A stretch of DNA of 64,000 nt from Alphaproteobacteria bacterium (GTDB lineage Bacteria; Pseudomonadota; Alphaproteobacteria; Caulobacterales; Hyphomonadaceae), in assembly GCA_018222605.1 (NCBI GenBank), contig JAAEZZ010000004.1:62001-126000 (forward strand). Direction: 5' to 3'. The position numbers and the translations under genes are program-made. Positions 35,535 through 43,369 of the stretch are shown in pieces. The notes under the pieces are model-generated. The model worked only from the letters and a program-made list of their open reading frames with translations, ran no database searches and was not told the DNA's origin. Each line of letters opens with the position of its first letter. The first letter of the stretch is position 1.

Positions 35535-36443
35535 TTAATTGTGACGCATAGCAGGCCGCCGGAGGATTTCCGTCTCAGCGGTGATGAAATCTCTGAAAGC
35601 CGCAACCCGTTTGGAGCGGCGAAGATCGCTTGGGTAGATAAAATAGAGATCGAAGATCGGGCCAACGGTTTCCGGCAACACTTTAACAAGGCGCGGCATT
35701 GTGGAGGCCATGTAGTCCGGCACGTCTGCGATGCCGAGTCCCGCATCGACAGCCCGCAACATGGCGAACACATTGTTCACCTTCAGCGCGGCCTGGCGCG
35801 GCGGACTGTCGTCACGCCCCACCCGGCAGGCAAAGCTCATCACATCCAGAAGCGAGCTTTCATCGCCATAGGCAATGATGCGGTGATTATCGAGGTCCTG
35901 CGGCGTGCGCGGCATGCCATAGGCCTTCAGATATTCCGGTGCGGCATATAAATTCGTCGCCACAGTGCCCAGCTTGCGCTGGATCAGATCTGCCTTGTCG
36001 GCGGCCCACAGGCGGATGGCGCATTCTGCCTCCAACTTCAGCAGGTCATATTCCCGGCTGTCATCAAGGCGCAGGTCCAGATTGAGATCCGGATGCTTGC
36101 GGGCAAATGTGCCGAGGCGCGGAACCAGCCAGGTAGAGCCAAAAGCCATCGGCGCGGAGACGATAAGCTCCCCCTGCGGGGTTTCCTGCTGGTCTTTCAG
36201 CAGCGTATTCGCTGATTGCGCCGCGCTGGCCATCTCCATTGTGGAGCGGAACAACGTATGGCCGCTATCGGTCAGGACAAGCCCGCGTGCATGGCGCTGG
36301 AACAGAGACACGCCAAGCGCCTCTTCCAGAGCCGCAATCTGACGAGAAACGGCCGATTGCGAAATACCCAGACGCTCCCCTGCGGAGGTCAGGCTTCCGG
36401 CTTCAGCGGCCGCGTGAAAAGACTTCAATTTGCCCCAATCCAT
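35535..36443 (-). CDS. LysR family transcriptional regulator
   Basis: A 302-residue regulator. The N-terminal winged helix-turn-helix (residues 1-60: LKSFHAAAEAGSLTSAGERLGISQSAVSRQIAALEEALGVSLFQRHARGL) is followed by the periplasmic-binding-like effector domain (ELIVSAPMAFGSTWLVPRLGTFARKHPDLNLDLRL). The ending DLYFIYPSDLRRSKRVAAFRDFIT is typical of the subgroup near GcvA and AllS-like regulators. Its ligand and targets are unknown; the usual divergent partner is not obvious because the next gene upstream is the DUF882 peptidase on the same strand. The candidate small RNA lies directly downstream. Confidence 0.92.
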   Translation of the reverse strand: MDWGKLKSFHAAAEAGSLTSAGERLGISQSAVSRQIAALEEALGVSLFQRHARGLVLTDSGHTLFRSTMEMASAAQSANTLLKDQQETPQGELIVSAPMAFGSTWLVPRLGTFARKHPDLNLDLRLDDSREYDLLKLEAECAIRLWAADKADLIQRKLGTVATNLYAAPEYLKAYGMPRTPQDLDNHRIIAYGDESSLLDVMSFACRVGRDDSPPRQAALKVNNVFAMLRAVDAGLGIADVPDYMASTMPRLVKVLPETVGPIFDLYFIYPSDLRRSKRVAAFRDFITAETEILRRPAMRHN

Positions 36444-36513
36444 GAGGTCAGTTTGTGACGTCTATTTAACGCCGCGGCAAGAGGGAGAATGCTTGTGACC
36501 TGGGCCGCGCCCC

Positions 36514-37494
36514 CTACCAGCGCGCCTTGTATCCACGCGTGTCGACATGCACGAAAGGCCCGTGCGCCGCATTCGCGCCATAGGCAGACCCACCCCCAGG
36601 CACCCAGCGCGGGTCGTTCTTCGCCGCCAGATCATCAATCAGCGCGACGAGCACGTAAGCATCCGCCTTCTCGATACGGCCATTGCCGTCAAGATCATCC
36701 ATCTGCCCGTCGCGGTCCTGGTCGATATAAATGTCAGCTGCGTCTCCATAGAGGTGGCGTGAAGACGTGGTCGTGTTGCCGATTGCGGCATTGTAGAATG
36801 GCGTGCGGTATCCGCTCATGACGAAGAAGGTGTCGGCTTCCCAGCCCTTTTCGTTTGCCGCCTCAAGAATGATTTCCAGCTTCACCAGCATTTCAGGCCG
36901 CACCAGCAAATAGGTTGGCTCATGGCCGAGCTGCTGCTTGCAGCGAAACTGTCCGAGTTTGAAATTCGGGGAAACGCGCAAATCCTCTGACATGGCGGTC
37001 AGATCGATGAAACCGCGTGGTACGGCATAACTGCTCATATTCCTCCAGGGTTGAGCATATTTACCGATACGATATCCATTCAGCGTGTCCTCTACACCAT
37101 TCCGAAATGGTGTGAGCACGAACAAATTGACGCGGACTTGCTGACCATTATGGGAAATGGTCATGTCTTCAAGGCCCGGGCTATCCGGCGCTGTCCAGAT
37201 GATCTTGCCCCCCTCTTCCGAGACGTCCCCTGCGCTTACGCTGATTGAGGCGCCTTCCGGAGCTTCAATCTCTACCGGCTCTCCGGGCATCCCGGACGTA
37301 GAGATCAGAGGCAAAGTAGAAAGTGTTCCATTAACCCTGATTTCAAGTCCCGCCTCACTGATTTGCGCGGCTGGCTGTGTGTGCACCGCCGGCGTCGTCA
37401 GCTCAGCAAAAGCTGCGATTGCGGGAAGAAGTACAAGTTTGAAAAGTTCAGAGTAAATTGAATCAGTCCTCGTATGAAAATGGCCGAAAATCAT
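36514..37494 (-). CDS. DUF882 / M15-like murein peptidase (MepK/YcbK-related)
   Basis: A zinc peptidase-like protein of the D,D-carboxypeptidase/endopeptidase clan. I start at the ATG at 37492-37494, giving 326 residues; the frame to 37683 overlaps the divergent transpeptidase gene. Even this start lacks a clear ribosome site and precedes a hydrophobic LFKLVLLPAIAAFAELTTPAVHT segment that looks like a signal peptide, so the true start may be slightly inside. An immunoglobulin-like N-terminal domain (about 55-150) is followed by the catalytic domain. Zinc ligands can be seen in SRHLYGDAADIYID (His, Asp) and GPFVHVDTRGYKARW (His). The insert DQDRDGQMDDLDGNGRIEKADA resembles two Ca2+ loops. In E. 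coli, mepK (ycbK) follows the L,D-transpeptidase gene ldtD; here the pair is divergent. Confidence 0.8.
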   Translation of the reverse strand: MIFGHFHTRTDSIYSELFKLVLLPAIAAFAELTTPAVHTQPAAQISEAGLEIRVNGTLSTLPLISTSGMPGEPVEIEAPEGASISVSAGDVSEEGGKIIWTAPDSPGLEDMTISHNGQQVRVNLFVLTPFRNGVEDTLNGYRIGKYAQPWRNMSSYAVPRGFIDLTAMSEDLRVSPNFKLGQFRCKQQLGHEPTYLLVRPEMLVKLEIILEAANEKGWEADTFFVMSGYRTPFYNAAIGNTTTSSRHLYGDAADIYIDQDRDGQMDDLDGNGRIEKADAYVLVALIDDLAAKNDPRWVPGGGSAYGANAAHGPFVHVDTRGYKARW

Positions 37495-37711
37495 CCGCAC
37501 ATTTAACCAATGCGCTCGCACCCGTAACGCATGAGGCGAGGATTGGTGCCACAAATTTTTATCAGTCTTTTCAGGCCTTAACCTCGGAACCCCTTCAACT
37601 TCGGTGTGTTTAATTGGCGAATTTGAAAAGCGATGCCGGGCCAGTATGGCATGCACAATAGCAGTGCCGTCCCATACTTCCAAAGCAGATAAATCAAAGA
37701 GGGCACCTCAG

Positions 37712-39541
37712 ATGAATATCGATACCAAGCTCCTTGCCTCAACAATTCTGGCCACTGCCGGCCTGGTTGGCGTCGCAACCGCTTCTGCTCAACATATCGC
37801 GCCGGTTGATAGTGCCCCTGTCGCGGCTCTCAGCGCTGAAGAGGCGATGGGCTCCACGCTGTCTTCTCCTGAAGCCAATGCCCTGCAAACTCTTGTGACA
37901 GATGACTGGCTGGAAAAAGAACTCTCTGCAGAGACGGAGTCCGGTGTTCTCATAACAGTGCGTGCTACCTATGCACAGAACGTGTTTGAGCCGATCTGGA
38001 CGAGGAAAGGTGCAAAATCGCTGAAGCGTGCGCGCGCAGATCTCTTCTCTTATGGCATCGTCGCGTCGGATACATCTGCCGACCTTCTGGAAGATATGAT
38101 CGACCAGCGGTTTGAAGGCGAGACAGCCGAGGCCCGCGCACAAGCCGATCTGCGCCTGACCGCAGCCTGGATTCGCATGGCATCCGCTGTGAGCGGAGGA
38201 CTTTCCGATAATGGCGAAGCCGCAAGATCCAAGACAGACGAGCCTTCCGAATCCATGGTTCAGAAGAATCTCACGGATGCCGCCAAAGGTGACGCTAACG
38301 ACATTCTGTCCGAAATGGAGCCGACCCATCCGCAATATGTGCGCCTCAAGAAAGAGCTGAAACACTACCGTGAGCTGAAGGCAGAGGGCGGATGGCTCGC
38401 CATCCCGACGGGCGATGCGGTTGAGCCGGGCGAAACCGATGCCCGCATCCCTGCCCTGCGTGAGCGCCTTGAGCGGGAAGGCTATTTGGAGCCGGAAAGC
38501 TGGACCGATGCCTTGCTGCAAACAATTGGCCTCGAAGATGGCGTTCCGGACCTCTCCGAAGCAACTGACAAGACAGAAGACGCCTCCGTCGATCCGGAAA
38601 TGGTATTCGATGCAGACCTTGAAGAGAGCCTCAAGGCTTTCCAGCGTCATCACGGCCTGGAAGATGATGGCATTCTTGGCGACAAGACGGTTGCCGCCCT
38701 GAATGAAAGCGTCGAGTCCAAGATTGACCGCATCGCCGATACAATGAATCGCTGGCGTCACTATGATGACCTTGGCCAGAAATATATCTGGGCGAACATC
38801 CCTTCCTTCATGGTCGAGGGATGGAACAATGGCCGCATGGAAATCTCCATGAAGGCAATTGTTGGCATGCCAACACGAGAAACGCCCGTCTTCTCGGATC
38901 AGGTCGAATATGCTGTGGCAAATCCGAAATGGTATGCGCCCGTTAGTATCGTGAAAACGGACAAGCTGAGCAAGCTGACCAAGGACCCAAGCTATGCCAC
39001 GCGCAAGAACTTCACAGTCATCGACCGCACAACGGGTGAGCAGGTTTCTGCCGCCAGCGTAGACTGGACAAACCCGGCATCGGCCGAAAACTATCAGCTT
39101 ATCCAAGGGCCGGGCGCCAGCAACGCACTGGGAGACATGAAAATCATTTTCCCGAACCAGTACTCAGTCTACCTGCACGGCACGCCGGGCAAGAGCCTGT
39201 TTGACAAGGCACAACGCACATTCAGCTCTGGCTGTATTCGCCTTGAAAATCCTGAGGAAATGGCCGGATGGATTGCCGAAGATGATCCCGTTGTTTCCAA
39301 AAAGGATGTTGAAGAGGCCCTCGAAGGCACAAAGCCTGAGCGTATCGACTTCACAAATGAGACGCAGATTCACATCACCTATATGACGGTCACAGTAGGC
39401 GAAGATGGCACACCGTATTTCTGGCGTGACGTCTATAATGAAGAAGGCGGCCTCATGATGGTGGACAAATACGCCCCGCTCTATGTTCCGCAAACAGAAG
39501 AAGAGATGGCTAAAGCCGCCACGACCCGTCGAAAGGGCTAA
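37712..39541 (+). CDS. L,D-transpeptidase of the LdtD/YcbB type
   Basis: Forms 3-3 cross-links in peptidoglycan using a catalytic cysteine; periplasmic. I start at the ATG at 37712 behind GAGGG; the resulting 609-residue protein opens with a signal peptide (ILATAGLVGVATASAQH). Order: a long N-terminal scaffold domain with an acidic insert, a peptidoglycan-binding domain (LEESLKAFQRHHGLEDDGILGDKTVAALNESV), and a YkuD catalytic domain. The catalytic motif is YLHGTPGKSLFDKAQRTFSSGCIRLENPEEMA with the nucleophile Cys in SSGCIR. The layout and length match YcbB/LdtD rather than the short anchoring L,D-transpeptidases. Divergent neighbour: a MepK-like peptidase, which in E. coli trims 3-3 cross-links. 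Confidence 0.9.
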   Translation: MNIDTKLLASTILATAGLVGVATASAQHIAPVDSAPVAALSAEEAMGSTLSSPEANALQTLVTDDWLEKELSAETESGVLITVRATYAQNVFEPIWTRKGAKSLKRARADLFSYGIVASDTSADLLEDMIDQRFEGETAEARAQADLRLTAAWIRMASAVSGGLSDNGEAARSKTDEPSESMVQKNLTDAAKGDANDILSEMEPTHPQYVRLKKELKHYRELKAEGGWLAIPTGDAVEPGETDARIPALRERLEREGYLEPESWTDALLQTIGLEDGVPDLSEATDKTEDASVDPEMVFDADLEESLKAFQRHHGLEDDGILGDKTVAALNESVESKIDRIADTMNRWRHYDDLGQKYIWANIPSFMVEGWNNGRMEISMKAIVGMPTRETPVFSDQVEYAVANPKWYAPVSIVKTDKLSKLTKDPSYATRKNFTVIDRTTGEQVSAASVDWTNPASAENYQLIQGPGASNALGDMKIIFPNQYSVYLHGTPGKSLFDKAQRTFSSGCIRLENPEEMAGWIAEDDPVVSKKDVEEALEGTKPERIDFTNETQIHITYMTVTVGEDGTPYFWRDVYNEEGGLMMVDKYAPLYVPQTEEEMAKAATTRRKG

Positions 39542-39563
39542 GCGTCCCACATCTTCACAAGAC

Positions 39564-39603
39564 AAAGCCTTTCTGTATCACAACTGATTCAGGAAGGCTT
39601 TTG
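39564..39603. terminator. Terminator hairpin after the L,D-transpeptidase gene
   Basis: AAAGCCTTTCTG (39564-39575) pairs with CAGGAAGGCTTT (39590-39601), followed by T residues. It overlaps the 3' end of the converging photolyase gene and can act in both directions. The stem has one mismatch. Confidence 0.55.
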
Positions 39604-41101
39604 CCGTTTCCAGATAGGCCTCTTGCTTGTCGTCGCTCATACGCTCCCATGTGCTGTACATCTGGGCCATTCGCGGATTATCTTCCAGCTTGCTTCGGTT
39701 ACGGACGAGGAAGTCCCAGTAAAGCGAGTTGAAGGGACAGCTCCCCTCCCCCGTTTTCTGCTTCACATCATATTTGCACCCGCTACAATAGTCAGACATC
39801 TTGTTGATGTAATTGCCGCTCGCCGCATAGGGTTTGGACCCGAGCAGTCCGCCATCGGCAAACTGGCTCATGCCCAGGGTATTTGGCAGCTCCACCCATT
39901 CATACGCGTCCGCATAAACCGCCAGATACCATTCGTGTACCGCTTTTGGATCAATTCCTGCCAGCAAGGCGAAATTGCCTGTAACCATCAGGCGCTGAAT
40001 ATGGTGCGCATAGGCCTCCTCAAGTGTCTGGTCGATAGCCGCTTTCAAACACGCCATATCCGTGTCACCGGTCCAGTAGAAATCCGGCAGCTCGCGCTTG
40101 GCTTCCAGAAAGTTCATGCCGACATAGTCCGGCATTTTCAGCCAGTAGACGCCGCGCACATATTCCCGCCACCCCAGGATTTGCCTAATGAAACCCTCGG
40201 CGGAATTGAGAGGCGCCTTCCCGTCCCGGTACGCCTTGTCCACCCGGCGGCAAACTTCCAGAGGGTCCAACAGGCCAGCATTGATGTAGAGGGACAGGAG
40301 GGAGTGATAAAGGAACTTCTCCCCCTTCAACATCGCGTCCTGATAATCTCCGAAACAGGGCAGAGCTTCCGCGATGAACTGGTCCAGGGCCGCCTGCGCA
40401 TCTTCATGCGTGACGCCGAACCAGAAGGGGTCCAGTTTTCCCGGATGGTCTTCAAAGCGCTCGGATACCATATCCAGTACGCCGCAGGTGATCTTGTCGG
40501 GCTCGGTCTGGTGCGGGGTTGGCATAAACAGGTCTTGCTTCGCAGGCTTGCGGTTCTCCTGGTCGAAATTCCATTCCCCGCCCGCTGGTTCGCCATCATC
40601 TTCCATCAGAAGACCGGTCTTCTTCCGCATCTCGCGATAGAAATACTCCATGCGCAACTGCTTTCGGCCTTCCGCCCAGTCGCGAAATTCTTCCCGTGAA
40701 CAGATGAAACGATCATCCTCCAGAATGCGGACGGGTAGTCCGAAGCGCTCCTCCCAACCCTCTATCATCTCTTGCACGCGATATTCACCCGCGGAGGTGA
40801 CAAGCAGGGCTTCCGGAGCCAACCGTTTCAGCGCACGGTCCACTTCGCCTGTAAAGCTGCCTGCATTCTCTTCATCATCCAGATGGACATAGTCGACCGT
40901 CCAGCCTTCCTCTTTCAGGCTTTCCGCGAAATGGCGCATGGCAGAGAACAGGAATGCGATTTTCTTCTTGTGATGCCAAGCATAGGTCGCCTCCTCCATC
41001 ACCTCAAACATCAGTACACGATCTTCATCCGGATTGCCCTCCCGTAGCGAAGATATGTCATGTGTCAGCTGGTCTCCCAGCAAGAGAATGAGATTGGCCA
41101 T
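39578..41101 (-). CDS. Iron-sulfur bacterial photolyase/cryptochrome (FeS-BCP, PhrB-like)
   Basis: A flavoprotein of the FeS-BCP branch (deoxyribodipyrimidine photolyase-related, PF04244); characterised members repair (6-4) photoproducts with blue light. I use the ATG at 41099-41101 behind AGGCAGG (507 residues); a frame ten residues longer has no ribosome site. The N-terminus ANLILLLGDQLTHDISSLRE is the family start. FAD-domain motifs include RQILGWREYVRGVYW, HHIQRLMVTGNFALL and NYINKMSDYCSGCKYDV. Four cysteines expected for the [4Fe-4S] cluster are present: DMACLKA, YCSGC (two) and GSCPFNSLYWDFL. This cluster separates it from classic CPD photolyases. Confidence 0.9.
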   Translation of the reverse strand: MANLILLLGDQLTHDISSLREGNPDEDRVLMFEVMEEATYAWHHKKKIAFLFSAMRHFAESLKEEGWTVDYVHLDDEENAGSFTGEVDRALKRLAPEALLVTSAGEYRVQEMIEGWEERFGLPVRILEDDRFICSREEFRDWAEGRKQLRMEYFYREMRKKTGLLMEDDGEPAGGEWNFDQENRKPAKQDLFMPTPHQTEPDKITCGVLDMVSERFEDHPGKLDPFWFGVTHEDAQAALDQFIAEALPCFGDYQDAMLKGEKFLYHSLLSLYINAGLLDPLEVCRRVDKAYRDGKAPLNSAEGFIRQILGWREYVRGVYWLKMPDYVGMNFLEAKRELPDFYWTGDTDMACLKAAIDQTLEEAYAHHIQRLMVTGNFALLAGIDPKAVHEWYLAVYADAYEWVELPNTLGMSQFADGGLLGSKPYAASGNYINKMSDYCSGCKYDVKQKTGEGSCPFNSLYWDFLVRNRSKLEDNPRMAQMYSTWERMSDDKQEAYLETAKAFLNQL

Positions 41102-41173
41102 ATGCCTGCCTGCACCAGTTTGTCTACTCATACTGTCTACGTACAGCGGGCCGAAATGGATGCCGCCCGTGCG

Positions 41174-41791
41174 TTACTGGCTGGCCCACAGGATGCGGGC
41201 AATCCAGGAAAGCTCAGACGGCTTGAAGCTGCGCACCGGATAGGCCGGGTTCAGGGACGCCAGTTCCACAGTGCGGGTGTTCTTGCGGGCCAGAACCTTG
41301 GCCATGACCTCCCCCTCCACCGTCTTGGCGACCACCCGGTCACCCGGCTTCACCTCGGCGCCCGGTGCAACAATGATGCGATCCCCCGCCCGATAGGCCG
41401 GCTCCATGGAATCTCCGCTGATCTCCAGCGCATAGACAGATTCTGTGCCAAGCCCCGGAAAGCGCACCTCTTCCCAGCCCCCGCCGACCGGAAAGCCCGC
41501 ATCATCAAAAAAGCCGTCCTGACCGGCTTGAGCAAACCCGATGAGCGGCGCGATTGCCCCCCGCCGGCCATCTACCAGCGCGGCGAAATCATCAAAGCCC
41601 TGCCCTACAGCGTCCAGAACGCGCGCAAGACTCTCCGTAGAGGGCCAGCGCGGGCGACCATCCGCGCCTTGCCGCTTGGACGGATTGAACGCCGTCGGGT
41701 CCAGACCCGCCCGGCGCGCCAGGCCTGAAGCCGTCAGCCCGTGATGTTCGGCCAGGGCATCAATGCCCCGCCAGATATCCCGATGTTTCAT
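41174..41791 (-). CDS. S24-type self-cleaving transcriptional repressor
   Basis: A 205-residue LexA/CI-like regulator. The N-terminal helix-turn-helix (about 5-62; LAEHHGLTASGLARRAGLDPTAFNPSKR) is followed by an S24 peptidase domain. The cleavage pair is Ala89-Gly90 in GFAQAGQDGFF; catalytic Ser128 is in SGDSMEP and Lys164 in VMAKVLARK. Such proteins are inactivated by RecA-stimulated self-cleavage after DNA damage. Upstream are two related GGAATAT-containing sites, one of which overlaps the probable promoter, consistent with autorepression. It is divergent from an alpha/beta hydrolase gene 77 bases away, the likely second target. There is no phage context, so it seems to be a resident regulator. 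Confidence 0.88.
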   Translation of the reverse strand: MKHRDIWRGIDALAEHHGLTASGLARRAGLDPTAFNPSKRQGADGRPRWPSTESLARVLDAVGQGFDDFAALVDGRRGAIAPLIGFAQAGQDGFFDDAGFPVGGGWEEVRFPGLGTESVYALEISGDSMEPAYRAGDRIIVAPGAEVKPGDRVVAKTVEGEVMAKVLARKNTRTVELASLNPAYPVRSFKPSELSWIARILWASQ

Positions 41792-41844
41792 GGGATAATA
41801 TTCCCAATGGTTGCCTTACCCGCTAAATAGGAATATCAGCCTAT
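41792..41844. promoter_or_regulatory. Candidate paired operators for the S24 repressor
   Basis: Between the divergent repressor and hydrolase genes are GGGATAATATTCCC (41792-41805; GGGAATATTATCCC on the other strand) and AGGAATATCAGCCT (41830-41843), the latter inside ATAGG-N8-CCTAT. Both contain GGAATAT followed by a C-rich half. They abut the repressor start on one side and lie about 25 bases before the hydrolase start on the other. Confidence 0.5.
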
Positions 41845-41868
41845 TGTCAACAGGGTGGGAGAAGCAGT

Positions 41869-42603
41869 GTGATCATTTTTGTCCATGGCGTTCCGGATAC
41901 GCCGCATTTGTGGCAGCCGCTGATCAAGGTACTCGGCCTGGCAGAGGCTGATTACAAGGCGCCCGCCCTGCCCGGCTTTGGCTGCCCCAGACCGGACGGG
42001 TTCAGCGCCACCAAGGATGCCTATGCCGATTGGCTGGTCGGCCAGATGGAAGCTGCCGGCGAACCTGTCGACATTGTCGGCCATGACTGGGGCGCGCTGT
42101 TGACCCTGCGGGCCACCTCTCTGCGCCCGGATCTGGTGCGCACCTGGTGCGTCACCAATGCCGTGATTGACCCTGATTATTCCGGACACACAATGGCCCG
42201 CCGCTGGGCGACGCCGCTGGTCGGCGAAATGGTCATGCTGGGCATGCGGAACAAACAACGCCTCCTGCCCGCCCTGATGCAGGGCGGCATGCCGGCAGAC
42301 CTGGCCAAACAGGAAGTGCCGCTGATCGACAAGACCATGCGGCAATGCATTCTCAGCCTGTATCGCTCTGCGGTCGGCCTGCGCTTCAAGGGAGAATGGG
42401 TGGAAGACCTGAAGAATTTGCCCTCACAGGGCCAGCTCTTCTGGGGAGAGACAGACCCCTATGTTGATCTCTCCGTCGCCGAACGGTTTTCTAAGACGCA
42501 CAATGTTCCGCTTCACATCGAAAAAGGCGCCGGCCACTGGGCTTGCGCCGAACGCGCGGAACAGTTTGCGGGCTTGCTGAAGGAACATTGGGCGAAAATT
42601 TAA
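41869..42603 (+). CDS. Alpha/beta hydrolase with Asp nucleophile (dehalogenase/epoxide hydrolase-like)
   Basis: A 244-residue cytoplasmic hydrolase starting at GTG behind GGGAG. The oxyanion motif is FVHGVPDTPHLW. The nucleophile elbow is VGHDWGALL, so the nucleophile is Asp73, not Ser. An acid in GETDPYVD and the catalytic His in KGAGHWACAER complete the triad. An Asp elbow of the GHDWG form is typical of haloalkane dehalogenases and epoxide hydrolases. The canonical Trp after the nucleophile is present; the second halide-binding residue cannot be judged by eye, so epoxide hydrolase is as likely. It is divergent from the S24 repressor, which may tie it to a DNA-damage or toxic-alkylator response. 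Confidence 0.85.
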   Translation: MIIFVHGVPDTPHLWQPLIKVLGLAEADYKAPALPGFGCPRPDGFSATKDAYADWLVGQMEAAGEPVDIVGHDWGALLTLRATSLRPDLVRTWCVTNAVIDPDYSGHTMARRWATPLVGEMVMLGMRNKQRLLPALMQGGMPADLAKQEVPLIDKTMRQCILSLYRSAVGLRFKGEWVEDLKNLPSQGQLFWGETDPYVDLSVAERFSKTHNVPLHIEKGAGHWACAERAEQFAGLLKEHWAKI

Positions 42604-42634
42604 TGCGATAGAGTCGTGGCGCAGAAGCACGCAC

Positions 42635-42660
42635 TCATCCTGAGCGACGTCGAAGGATGA
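42635..42660. repeat. Dispersed-type palindromic repeat (TCATCCT ... AGGATGA)
   Basis: TCATCCT (42635-42641) and AGGATGA (42654-42660) flank CGACGTCG (42645-42652), itself palindromic. Short elements of the form catcctgagcgangtcgaaggatg are familiar dispersed repeats in many alphaproteobacterial genomes; only one copy lies in this window. Confidence 0.55.
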
Positions 42661-42789
42661 CTGACCCCGCACAGGCTCTCAGCGCAATCCCCTGCTTATC
42701 CACCGCCTGAGACGCCCTGATCTGCTGTGCTTATTGCCGCGAAAATAAACTTATCCGACACCTCCGTATCCTGATGTATAGTCAGGCAT

Positions 42790-43224
42790 ATGTCGTTCTT
42801 CCATCCACCCCAAGGCTTCCCGCCGCACCTTGCCGTCATCTGGCCGCTTATCTGGATCCAGGTCATGATGCTCCGTGCCGCGATACGGAGGGCTTATGGG
42901 AAGGGCGTGCAGTATCACTGGAACGTTACGCCGAATGGACGCGTTTTCCTCGCCTCCATTGACTGGGTGCCGGGGCAGACGGCCGCGCAGACGCACCGAC
43001 AGCCCGCACCTCATTTCAATGATCGCCTCGCCGCTGCGTGTGATGGCCGTGCCTTTACGCCCGAACATCTCCGCACGCTGCCCCTCTCCATGGGGAGAGG
43101 GGTTGAGGTGAGGGGTAAAGGCATGTCCGCAAGTGCAATCCTTGCGGCGGCTCTGCTGCCGCTCACCCCCACTCCCTTCTCCGCAAGCAGAAGCGGCTTT
43201 AGCCTTCCCTTGCCGGAAACCTGA
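42790..43224 (+). CDS. Hypothetical protein whose C-terminal third lies in a dispersed repeat
   Basis: A 144-residue frame starting MSFFHPPQGFPPHLAVIWPL. The first 65 residues look like real protein: a hydrophobic helix (LAVIWPLIWIQVMMLRA), then aromatic-rich VQYHWNVTPNGRVFLASIDWVPGQ. After about residue 90 the frame runs through a GC-rich hairpin element (43081-43102), and the translation (LPLSMGRGVEVRGKG ... PLPLPET-like ending) is of the kind generated by common dispersed repeats. The natural C-terminus may therefore have been replaced by a repeat insertion, or the gene is a decaying remnant. No function is known. The upstream and downstream spacers (42604-42789 and 43225-43369) hold no other gene I can support. 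Confidence 0.45.
   Translation: MSFFHPPQGFPPHLAVIWPLIWIQVMMLRAAIRRAYGKGVQYHWNVTPNGRVFLASIDWVPGQTAAQTHRQPAPHFNDRLAAACDGRAFTPEHLRTLPLSMGRGVEVRGKGMSASAILAAALLPLTPTPFSASRSGFSLPLPET
43079..43200. repeat. GC-rich repeat element with hairpins
   Basis: CCCCTCTCC (43081-43089) pairs with GGAGAGGGG (43094-43102), followed by GGTGAGGGG-type sequence; CCGCAAG (43127-43133) pairs with CTTGCGG (43141-43147). The composition is that of dispersed extragenic repeats in alphaproteobacteria. No second copy is in the window. Confidence 0.45.
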
Positions 43225-43369
43225 CGCGCCTCCTCATGCCTGAAAACTCAGTTCCCCCACAAAGCGCCGTCACGGGCGCCGCACGTGCTGGAATGCCTAC
43301 CATTAGCCTGCCATGATTGCCTTCGCCCAGTCCGGCTCGCGGAAATCACCCTCTCCGGCTTTATTCCTT

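Noticed and set aside
35525..35550. GGAAC followed by CG, considered as a general stress (EcfG) promoter
   Set aside because: The spacing is 15 bases rather than about 17 and the -10 CGTT is absent.
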